12,779 nt of DNA from NCBI GenBank assembly GCA_038318235.1, contig JBBQBY010000171.1:1-12779 (forward strand), written 5' to 3'. The notes below the pieces were generated by a model, which had not been told where the DNA came from, made no database searches, and worked only from the letters and a program-made list of their open reading frames with translations. Positions 7,482 through 12,779 of the stretch are shown here, piece by piece (positions within the stretch are counted from its first letter, which is position 1; every line of letters begins with the position of its first letter). The DNA is from JAPLGZ01 sp038318235 (GTDB taxonomy: Bacteria > Chloroflexota > Anaerolineae > Caldilineales > Caldilineaceae). The position numbers and the translations under genes were made by a program.

Positions 7482-7874
7482 TCAACTTATTTGCGTATCA
7501 ATTGGACGGCGGCCAGAAAAACCAGCATCTAGACCATGCCAAAAGCGGATATCCTCTTCGCCATGTTGCCAACAAAGATAGATATCTTGATCGTTGCGCT
7601 TGCCGAGAAAATCAATAATGCCCTGATCGACGTCTTTGACAATGATCCCCATGTTCATAATGCCCTTGACGCCGTTCTCCAAACGCTGAAAATGGATCAA
7701 CAGTTCCCCTGCTTCACGGCTACCACCGTTCATGGAGGCTTTGCGCAACATAGGCCAGACCTCAGGCCGCAGCCGTAAAATCTCTTGACGAGCTGCTTGC
7801 ACCATCTGCATCAATTGTTTAACCCTGGGCAGCACAGCACGGGCTTCAGCTAAGGTGAAATAACGGTTGCTCAT
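7482..7874 (-). CDS. DUF2203 family protein
   Basis: This 130-residue protein fits DUF2203, a small family without known function. It begins with the typical RYFTLAEARAVLPRVK segment (4-19). Its C-terminal half holds the conserved run VKDVDQGIIDF (79-89), IYLCWQHGEEDIRFW (98-112) and LDAGFSGRRP (115-124). The middle helix (about 20-45) is amphipathic and may form a coiled coil. No signal peptide or membrane segment is seen, so it is probably cytoplasmic. Its ATG overlaps the upstream Uma2 stop as ATGA, a clear sign of translational coupling. The Nfu gene starts 11 bases after its stop. The grouping with Nfu and rhodanese hints at a link to Fe-S or sulfur metabolism, but no catalytic motif supports this directly. 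Confidence 0.85.
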   Translation of the reverse strand: MSNRYFTLAEARAVLPRVKQLMQMVQAARQEILRLRPEVWPMLRKASMNGGSREAGELLIHFQRLENGVKGIMNMGIIVKDVDQGIIDFLGKRNDQDIYLCWQHGEEDIRFWHGLDAGFSGRRPIDTQIS

Positions 7875-8536
7875 GGCAACAACTCTCGCACGGCTAGACG
7901 GCCGATTTCTTGCGCATCAATGATCACTGGGAGATCATCTTCCATGCCATAGTCTTGGTGAGTCTGATAATTGGGGTTGCTTGCCCCGCCAGCAGGATTT
8001 GTATAGACTTCAATATGCTTCTCTACTAAGTTAACAATCCAATAAACTGGCACACCAGCCCGTGCATAAATCCGTTTTTTGGACGTTTGATCACTTCGTA
8101 GCGTTGCATCCGCCACCTCTACCACAATACCAACATCCTGAGGGCCTGGATGGCGATCTTGATAAGTGCGCATATCCCCCTGGATCACGATTATATCTGG
8201 TTCAGGTTCACTATCGATCAAAGTAATTGGTTCTTGCGTATCGACAAACCACCCAGGCGGTATAATGCCCGCAAGTGCCTTGGCAGTTAAACGGGTAGCA
8301 GTACTATGGGGGGGATTCTTTGTCATTTTGTTAACCAACAATCCTTCGAGTAATTCGACTGGATCGTCTTCAGTAAGAATCCCGGCCATAGCCATCGCGT
8401 GATATTGATCTACGCTCAACCGCCAGATCATGAGATCATCCAGGCCAGCGTTTGATAATTCAGCACGGGATGACTTGTCAGCCACAGTGGCCACTGGCTC
8501 AGTAATCGCTGGCGCAACTAAAGTATCGACAGCCAT
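7871..8536 (-). CDS. Uma2-family (DUF820) nuclease-fold protein
   Basis: This 221-residue protein shows the Uma2 signatures: ELLEG (61-65), the PEPDIIVI strand (111-118, D114), VVEVAD (138-143, E140) and the KKRIYARAGVPVYWIVNL region (153-170). These correspond to a PD-(D/E)xK nuclease core. About 35 N-terminal residues rich in A, T and V precede the domain and look unstructured. Unlike the other Uma2 protein in this window it has no C-terminal coiled coil, and the two are only distantly similar. The ATG has AGAGGTAGAAG upstream. It begins 26 bases past the T-rich tract of a strong terminator, so it is either read through from the A-type carrier gene or has a promoter inside that region. The DUF2203 gene overlaps its stop. 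Confidence 0.85.
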   Translation of the reverse strand: MAVDTLVAPAITEPVATVADKSSRAELSNAGLDDLMIWRLSVDQYHAMAMAGILTEDDPVELLEGLLVNKMTKNPPHSTATRLTAKALAGIIPPGWFVDTQEPITLIDSEPEPDIIVIQGDMRTYQDRHPGPQDVGIVVEVADATLRSDQTSKKRIYARAGVPVYWIVNLVEKHIEVYTNPAGGASNPNYQTHQDYGMEDDLPVIIDAQEIGRLAVRELLP

Positions 8537-8562
8537 CTTCTACCTCTTGCTGTACGCACACA

Positions 8563-8604
8563 ACCAATAAAACAAGGCGAGGAGAGACAACTTTCTCCTC
8601 GCCT
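8563..8604 (-). terminator. Intrinsic terminator after A-type Fe-S carrier gene
   Basis: A perfect 11-bp stem (8575-8585 with 8594-8604, AGGCGAGGAGA and TCTCCTCGCCT) with an 8-nt loop is followed on the minus strand by TTGTTTTATT. It lies 23 bases beyond the stop of the carrier gene and separates it from the Uma2 unit. Confidence 0.85.
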
Positions 8605-8627
8605 CACGTTAGCAACGTAGCACTGGC

Positions 8628-8996
8628 TTAGTGATTATGCCCACAGCTTTGTTCTTGACCGGCGCCGCTCTGCGCAGTGCGGAAGCTGCTGCCGCAACCG
8701 CAGGAGCTAACGGCCTGGGGATTATCGATGTGAAAGCCACCACCCATCAGGTTGTCAACATAATCAATATTGGCGCCTTCCATGTAGGAGAGGCTGGTGG
8801 GGTCGACAATCACGCGTAGACCTGCTTGTTCGTACACTTCATCATCTTCGCGGGGGGTGTCAAAGGTCATGCCGTATTGCATACCGCCGCAACCGCCACC
8901 CTTTACAAAGACGCGCAAGGCATGGCTGGTTTGCATGCCCTTCTGCTCCATAATGCCACCCAATTTCTCAACTGCGTTGGTTGTTACTGTAATCAT
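8628..8996 (-). CDS. A-type iron-sulfur carrier (HesB/IscA/ErpA family)
   Basis: This 122-residue protein has the three conserved cysteines of A-type carriers, C36 (GGGCGGMQY) and the C-terminal pair C99 and C101 (SSCGCGSSF). Proteins of this family receive Fe-S clusters from a scaffold and pass them to apo-enzymes in the cytoplasm. After the usual end of the fold there is a tail of about 20 residues closing with SCGHNH, which could add metal ligands. The ATG at 8996 has a perfect AAGGAG six bases upstream; a TTG five codons earlier lies at that ribosome site and was rejected. It follows moaA after 125 bases containing an inverted repeat, and a strong terminator lies just after its stop. Confidence 0.93.
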   Translation of the reverse strand: MITVTTNAVEKLGGIMEQKGMQTSHALRVFVKGGGCGGMQYGMTFDTPREDDEVYEQAGLRVIVDPTSLSYMEGANIDYVDNLMGGGFHIDNPQAVSSCGCGSSFRTAQSGAGQEQSCGHNH

Positions 8997-9037
8997 GTAA
9001 AGCTCCTTCAAATTTGAAAATTATTTATCGACAAAGA

Positions 9038-9114
9038 GTGGTAAATCGTAACTGGTAATTGGTAAATCTAGGTTACCGGCGTTCACTTACCTACTATCAG
9101 TTACGATTTACCAC
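9038..9114. repeat. 17-bp perfect inverted repeat with internal TGGTAA repeats
   Basis: GTGGTAAATCGTAACTG (9038-9054) is matched exactly by its reverse complement at 9098-9114, leaving a 43-base centre. The centre repeats the same words (TGGTAAT, TGGTAAATC at 9060-9068, GGTTACC), so the unit looks built from TGGTAAnT blocks. It fills most of the space between moaA and the A-type carrier gene. It lacks a T-tract on the minus strand, so it is not an obvious terminator. It may be a small interspersed repeat or an mRNA structure. Confidence 0.7.
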
Positions 9115-9121
9115 AGAGCAA

Positions 9122-10183
9122 TTATCCACCAATCTGATTCATCGAACGCTTCTCCGCCACAAGGCCGTGGGCCAAGTCATGCCCCCAAGGCTTGTGGAAA
9201 GCGCCTTCGCGCATCAAAATGCGCAACTCTTCAAAGCTAGCACCGGCGCGTAAAGGTGTTAACAAATCAACCTCATCATCGCGCAACAAACAAAGGCGCA
9301 ACTTGCCATCGGCGGTCAAACGAACACGGCCACACCCTTGACAGAACGGCTCGGTCACACTGCTGATGAAACCAAGTGTACCCATTGCACCGGGAATCCG
9401 AAAGGGGCGACTTGGGTCGACAAAATCGTAGCTCGCCTCTTCTAGCGGACCAAACGCGCTTTCAATCCGGTTGCGCATCTCTTTGTAAGTCACCACATTC
9501 GTCTGCTGAAAATCGGTAATCTGACCAAAGGGCATCATTTCAATAAAACGCACATCCCAATCGTTTTCCAAGGTGAGGCGCGCCAAGTCAATCATATCAT
9601 CGCCATCATTAAAATTGCGCACGACGACGGCATTCAACTTGACCGGTGTTAACCCAGCTTCTTCGGCGGCCCGAATCCCACGCCACAGGTCATCAATCTG
9701 ACCCCAACGCGTGATCCGATGAAATTTATCTGCATCCAGCGTGTCAATGCTAATATTGACCCGCTTCAAGCCAGCGTCGGCTAACGGCTTGGCAAGTTTA
9801 GGCAAAAGTAAGCCATTCGTCGTCATCGCCAGATCTTTGATGCCCGGCGTGCTGGCAATTTCATGCACAATATTGACGAGGTTCGGTCGAATTGTTGGTT
9901 CACCACCGGTCAAACGAATCTTGTTGACGCCCAAACTAGCGCCGACCTTGACCAGAAAAATGATTTCTTCATCACTCATCAACTCGTGGCGCGGCCGAAA
10001 GTTCATATCTTCAGGCATACAATAAACACAGCGCAAATTACAGGCATCGGTCAAGCTGATGCGCAAATAGTTAATGCGCCGGCCATAGCTGTCACTCATG
10101 GGTTCAATCGCATAAGCGCCCGGCACCGGGTCAATGCGGATCGAACCTAAATTTGTGTGCTCAAAACTAATGTTATTGTTCAC
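9122..10183 (-). CDS. moaA: GTP 3',8-cyclase MoaA (molybdenum cofactor synthesis)
   Basis: This 353-residue radical SAM enzyme carries out the first step of molybdopterin synthesis, converting GTP to 3',8-cyclo-7,8-dihydro-GTP. The N-terminal cluster motif is CNLRCVYC (C48, C52, C55), with GGEPTIRP at 93-100. The C-terminal substrate-side cluster has C281-x2-C284-x13-C298 (FCQGCGRVRLTADGKLRLC). The protein ends in the GG needed for MoaA activity. Usual family members have N after the second C (CNR); here it is G285. About 28 residues precede the normal family start (MSDSYGRR); I kept the GTG at 10183 because AAAGGTGAGG lies just upstream and the internal ATG has no ribosome site. It starts 9 bases after the SufR-like gene. 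No other mo-cofactor gene is present. Confidence 0.93.
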   Translation of the reverse strand: MNNNISFEHTNLGSIRIDPVPGAYAIEPMSDSYGRRINYLRISLTDACNLRCVYCMPEDMNFRPRHELMSDEEIIFLVKVGASLGVNKIRLTGGEPTIRPNLVNIVHEIASTPGIKDLAMTTNGLLLPKLAKPLADAGLKRVNISIDTLDADKFHRITRWGQIDDLWRGIRAAEEAGLTPVKLNAVVVRNFNDGDDMIDLARLTLENDWDVRFIEMMPFGQITDFQQTNVVTYKEMRNRIESAFGPLEEASYDFVDPSRPFRIPGAMGTLGFISSVTEPFCQGCGRVRLTADGKLRLCLLRDDEVDLLTPLRAGASFEELRILMREGAFHKPWGHDLAHGLVAEKRSMNQIGG

Positions 10184-10192
10184 GCCTCACCT

Positions 10193-10852
10193 TTAACCGA
10201 CCAGCATGATTTCTGCCGGCTCAACATGGCCAATTTGATAGGTACAACAACGATGATTCACAAGGATCGACGTCGTACGCTGGCAGGGCTTGCCGAGTAA
10301 ATCATCCATCAACGTCTGATCCATCAGACAAAGTTCAGAATGCTGGCCGGCAACACCGGCATAAGGGCAATTACATTTGTGCAACAGATAACCAGCCTCG
10401 GGGTTGTCGCCAGCATGTTCCCAGTGCGCAAGATAGCCACGTTCGTTCAAAAATGCCGTCACGCGCTCCAGGCGCATCTCAAAAGTCGCCTCCGCCATGT
10501 CTGCGCCGCCTAATTCCCCAGCTAGTTCGTGGGCCAACGAACGAAAGGCACATTCGACTTGCTCTTGCGGCAAGATCTGCTTGAGTTGGCGGACTAAATT
10601 GCCCGCCAGCGCTGCAAAATTATTGGGAAAATAACTGGTGGCACCCTCGGTCAAGGCATAAATCAACTGTGGCCGCCCTACATTACCTTTGCGCTCAATC
10701 CGTTCAACCTGGATCAAATTATCGCCCTGCAAAATATCCAAATGATGGCGCACCGAAACTGGCGCCATCGCTAGCTTATCCGCTAGTTCAGCAACCGTTG
10801 CGCCGTTCTCCTCTTTTAGAATTTCTAGGATATGTTTGCGAACCGCGTGCAC
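10193..10852 (-). CDS. SufR-like Fe-S-sensing transcriptional regulator (DeoR/ArsR-type HTH)
   Basis: This 219-residue protein has an N-terminal winged helix-turn-helix (about 1-68; recognition region APVSVRHHLDIL) with the wing segment KGNVGRPQLIYALTE. The C-terminal half carries CNCPYAGVAGQHSELC and a later CC, giving C162-x12-C175-x27-C203 plus C160, C190 and C202. This pattern and the H/NCPY...ELC signature are those of the SufR family, which binds an Fe-S cluster and represses iron-sulfur assembly genes. The GTG at 10852 has GGAG at a proper distance; nearby alternatives lack one. It heads an operon with moaA and the A-type carrier and has a near-consensus promoter with a palindrome just upstream, consistent with autoregulation. 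Related COG2345 regulators with other targets exist, so the role is probable, not certain. Confidence 0.85.
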   Translation of the reverse strand: MHAVRKHILEILKEENGATVAELADKLAMAPVSVRHHLDILQGDNLIQVERIERKGNVGRPQLIYALTEGATSYFPNNFAALAGNLVRQLKQILPQEQVECAFRSLAHELAGELGGADMAEATFEMRLERVTAFLNERGYLAHWEHAGDNPEAGYLLHKCNCPYAGVAGQHSELCLMDQTLMDDLLGKPCQRTTSILVNHRCCTYQIGHVEPAEIMLVG

Positions 10853-10903
10853 AGCTTACTCCAAGCCTTTTTACCCCAACCGCTTCGAAGATTTATTCCT
10901 CTT

Positions 10904-10932
10904 ACTATACCACAACGCGGGCATCATGTCAA
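10904..10932 (-). promoter_or_regulatory. Near-consensus sigma-70 promoter of the regulator-moaA operon
   Basis: The minus strand has a perfect TTGACA (10932-10927), a 17-base spacer and TATAGT (10909-10904), preceded by TGG as in an extended -10. Transcription would start near 10897, leaving a leader of about 45 bases before the GTG of the regulator. So strong a core promoter would be expected to need repression. Confidence 0.8.
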
Positions 10933-10955
10933 TTATTATGAAATTCACTATAATT
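10931..10955 (-). promoter_or_regulatory. 25-bp imperfect palindrome, candidate operator
   Basis: A dyad centred on 10943 has outer arms AATTAT/ATAATT and an inner core TGAA-A-TTCA, with two mismatched pairs between them. It overlaps the first two bases of the -35 element and extends upstream. Placement and symmetry suit a dimeric winged-helix regulator, possibly the SufR-like product itself. The sequence differs from the SufR sites I recall in cyanobacteria, so this is inference. Confidence 0.5.
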
Positions 10956-10984
10956 ATTAGGCGCCATCAAAGAATAAAGAATCC

Positions 10985-11054
10985 CGTAGGTGCGTGCTTT
11001 TAGCCGCACGTGCTGCGTATACCCCAATGGTGCGGCTAAAAGCACGCACCTACG
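10985..11054. repeat. Large perfect inverted repeat (25-bp arms, 20-base loop)
   Basis: The arm beginning CGTAGGTGCGTGCTTTTAGC at 10985-11009 is matched exactly by its reverse complement at 11030-11054, around a 20-base loop. It lies in the gene-free stretch 10853-11172, between the small unrecognised ORFs and the SufR-like gene promoter. It would form a very stable hairpin or cruciform. The minus strand continues GGGATTCTTTATTC, not a clean T-tract, so a terminator role is doubtful. It looks like a REP-type or MITE-like interspersed element. I see nothing else in 11055-11172. Confidence 0.8.
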
Positions 11055-11172
11055 CATGATTTTGTTCGGCAAACACTGGATCCTTATTTCATTGAAATCG
11101 CCTTAGCAATAAGCACAAACCCAAAGGCAACAGCCCGCTTGCGCCGAAATTATGAACAGGCACCCACCTTAT

Positions 11173-11475
11173 TCAACCAGCGGCTGGATAGTTTTTTAAG
11201 CCGAGGGGTAGCGTCTCAGCCACAGTCAAGCGCATGGCTAGTTCAAGACCTTTGTCGGTGAGCAAGTACGTGGCCGCGGGAAACTTCATGTTGCTGGCAA
11301 TCAGGTGCTGCCGTTTCAAATCCGCCACAAGCGCGGCATCGATGATTTCTGCTGGCGCCGCGCCGAGTGGATGTAACTTGTAGACTTTATCACCATCTAA
11401 ATTGCGATGATCTTGTAGACGGCTCCCGCGGGCCAGTTCAGCAATAATCTGCGCTTGTTGGGTTGAAAGTCGCAT
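11173..11475 (-). CDS. Small hypothetical protein (100 aa)
   Basis: I do not recognise this protein. It is 100 residues with regular helix-like segments (about 1-17, 42-56, 72-86) and a basic segment followed by YLLTDKGLELAMRL. That segment resembles the strand-turn-helix end of some winged-helix domains, but this is weak. No cysteine, signal peptide or membrane segment is seen. The ATG lacks a clear Shine-Dalgarno sequence. It lies in the same frame as the 68-residue ORF upstream, with only TGA GCG GTT GCC between them. The two could therefore be one gene broken by a stop codon, or a coupled pair translated by re-initiation. Confidence 0.55.
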   Translation of the reverse strand: MRLSTQQAQIIAELARGSRLQDHRNLDGDKVYKLHPLGAAPAEIIDAALVADLKRQHLIASNMKFPAATYLLTDKGLELAMRLTVAETLPLGLKNYPAAG

Positions 11476-11484
11476 GGCAACCGC

Positions 11485-11691
11485 TCAACCCAACTCAGAC
11501 ACATGCTGTTGCAGCTCGCGCTGTGAGATCTTGAGATAGTTGTCTTTGATAATTTGTTCCATCTCTTGATCAGACAAGCGAATCTGCAAAATGTCCAGCG
11601 CATCTTCCGGCGACTGACCATAAGCCAGCTTTTTTTTGCCGTTTTTCAATTCAAATAAATACATATAGTGTGGGTTGCTAAAACTACTCAT
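11485..11691 (-). CDS. Small hypothetical protein (68 aa)
   Basis: I do not recognise this protein. The N-terminus (HYMYLFELKNGKKKLAYGQ) looks like two strands, and the rest (about 28-66) is a pair of acidic and amphipathic helices (PEDALDILQIRL, DQEMEQIIKDNYLKI), a plausible small complete domain. The ATG at 11691 has only a distant GAGG, 13 bases upstream. It starts 23 bases past a weak terminator-like hairpin. Its TGA stop is in frame with the ATG of the next small ORF four codons later. Coding is supported by its protein-like composition and by the neighbouring gene in the same direction; a 5' part of a broken gene is an alternative. Confidence 0.5.
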   Translation of the reverse strand: MSSFSNPHYMYLFELKNGKKKLAYGQSPEDALDILQIRLSDQEMEQIIKDNYLKISQRELQQHVSELG

Positions 11692-11714
11692 AGACGCTAA
11701 ACGACCTCATCCTT

Positions 11715-11741
11715 AAAAATAACGACGCATGTACCGCATCG
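11715..11741 (-). terminator. Possible weak terminator after partial radical SAM gene
   Basis: In minus-strand RNA, CGATGC pairs with GCGTCG (six pairs, one G-U) around a 7-nt loop and is followed by TTATTTTT. It lies about 100 bases after the radical SAM stop and just before the 68-residue ORF. A separate perfect 7-bp hairpin, TCGCCAG/CTGGCGA, stands upstream at 11745-11763 without a T-tract. The remainder of 11764-11843 shows nothing else. Confidence 0.35.
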
Positions 11742-11843
11742 GGATCGCCAGCATCTCTGGCGACAGCCGGCAAGCATGCCTGCACGCGCAAGCGAGACTG
11801 CGTAACAGGCGTTAATGACCAATGATTCACCCTGAATTATTCG

Positions 11844-12779
11844 TTACGCTTTGATCAATGCACCTTCGTATAAATCTGAGCCATAGCGCTTGCCATTTTG
11901 ATCGCCATAGATCTCGCCGTCATATTTGCCGGCCAACAGTTCGCGATAGAACTGATAATCGACCCCCTTGACCTTTTCATCGTCGGGGAAACGATGATAA
12001 TTGTCTTTGCTCATTCGGCTCTTGCCTTCGGCGATCAACTGGTTGCCCAGTGCAGAACCCGGATAAGGCGCATAAAAGGCAATCGACGGAAAGACGCGCT
12101 TCATGCGTTTCAGCATACGCATCGTCTTGAAGGCATCTTCATGGCTCTCACCCGGAATGCCAAGCATGATATTCGACCAGAATTTGGGTGGCTCCTGCCC
12201 TTTGGCTTCGAGTTCATCGCCCAATTTATTGAGCAGATCAATCGCAAAATAATTATCTTCTTCGGTGCATTCTTTGTTAAGCAGGCGCAGAATCCGATCA
12301 CTGCCCGATTCAAAGCCAATTGAAACGGTTTTCCAGTTGGTTTCGCGAATCAACGCCTCGAAGAGATCGGGCCACTGGCGCACCGTATCCGCCCGGCCCG
12401 CCGCCCAATACGGCCAGATTTTATTCGCCTTGCGCGGGTACAATTCAATCCACTCACGCAGCCAGCGGGGGTTTTGAAAAAACATCGAATCGTGGATGAC
12501 CACCGAGCCGACCCCATATTTATCGTCAAGATAGTTCAATTCCTCGATCACAGCCTCAACCGGCCGGCGCCCCATATTGGGGATGTAGGAGTTTTCATTG
12601 CAGAAAACACATTGCCACGGGCAGACGCGACTCGTCATCAGCGTCACGACTGGGCCAGGTCCCCAACCACATTCGGGTTCTAATGGCCAATTGAATTTGC
12701 GTTTTGTCTTCCAACTATTTGGTTTCGGCCATAAGGTACGGTCGATCATGGGCCACTCAGCCATTGACTTGGCGCCAAC
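11844..12779 (-). CDS. Radical SAM protein, 5' end outside the window
   Basis: The open frame runs off the right edge: five codons (V-G-A-K-S) precede the first in-window Met at 12764, so the true start probably lies beyond 12779. The visible 311 residues hold the radical SAM motif CPWQCVFC (C48, C52, C55 counted from that Met), then GFESGSDRILRLLNK (about 164-178), IMLGIPGESHEDAF and FYAPYPGSALG, all typical of B12-associated radical SAM enzymes. A B12-binding domain would be expected upstream but cannot be seen. The C-terminal tail (GKYDGEIYGDQNGKRYGSD) is glycine- and tyrosine-rich and differs from those of the other two B12-type proteins here. It is a distinct family member, not a third copy of that pair. 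The substrate is unknown. Confidence 0.85.
   Translation of the reverse strand, partial: VGAKSMAEWPMIDRTLWPKPNSWKTKRKFNWPLEPECGWGPGPVVTLMTSRVCPWQCVFCNENSYIPNMGRRPVEAVIEELNYLDDKYGVGSVVIHDSMFFQNPRWLREWIELYPRKANKIWPYWAAGRADTVRQWPDLFEALIRETNWKTVSIGFESGSDRILRLLNKECTEEDNYFAIDLLNKLGDELEAKGQEPPKFWSNIMLGIPGESHEDAFKTMRMLKRMKRVFPSIAFYAPYPGSALGNQLIAEGKSRMSKDNYHRFPDDEKVKGVDYQFYRELLAGKYDGEIYGDQNGKRYGSDLYEGALIKA

Noticed and set aside
8997..9011. TTG start for the A-type carrier (and likewise TTG at 7485 for Nfu)
   Set aside because: Both TTG codons overlap the AAGGAG or AAGGAT ribosome sites of ATG starts five codons downstream.
10985..11054. CRISPR repeat or intrinsic terminator
   Set aside because: There is one inverted pair with no spaced direct repeats, and no clean T-tract follows on either strand.
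11173..11691. Radical SAM precursor peptides or a selenoprotein with TGA read as Sec
   Set aside because: Neither ORF has a Cys-rich or repetitive core typical of a modified peptide, and no selenocysteine insertion hairpin is apparent after the TGA.

Overview
All supported genes lie on the minus strand, so the window reads as a set of tandem, mostly short-spaced operons transcribed from high to low coordinates. Base composition looks close to 50% GC. Two Uma2-family nuclease genes, a DUF2203 gene, several BchE-like B12-type radical SAM genes and a SufR-like regulator together suggest a Chloroflexota-type bacterium. That assignment is inference from gene content; no rRNA or other marker is present.

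Layout in the direction of transcription: (1) 12779-11844, 5'-truncated radical SAM enzyme; (2) 11691-11173, two small unrecognised ORFs in the same frame, separated by one TGA; (3) about 11172-10853, a non-coding stretch with a large perfect inverted repeat, a near-consensus promoter and a candidate operator; (4) 10852-8628, SufR-like Fe-S-sensing regulator, MoaA and an A-type Fe-S carrier, ending in a strong intrinsic terminator; (5) 8536-6768, Uma2, DUF2203, Nfu-type Fe-S scaffold and rhodanese; (6) 6533-2637, two paralogous B12-type radical SAM enzymes with a second Uma2 gene between them, ending in another intrinsic terminator; (7) 2560-176, YbaK-type deacylase, antitoxin-like protein, PIN-domain (VapC-like) toxin and a radical SAM/SPASM enzyme whose start overlaps the PIN stop.

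The common thread is iron-sulfur chemistry. Five radical SAM enzymes, each needing a [4Fe-4S] cluster, sit with two Fe-S delivery proteins (A-type carrier, Nfu), a rhodanese and a regulator with the cysteine pattern of an Fe-S sensor. A plausible but untested reading is that the SufR-like protein adjusts cluster delivery for these enzymes. The substrates of the four non-MoaA radical SAM proteins cannot be read from sequence. No CRISPR array, tRNA, rRNA or transposase gene was seen.
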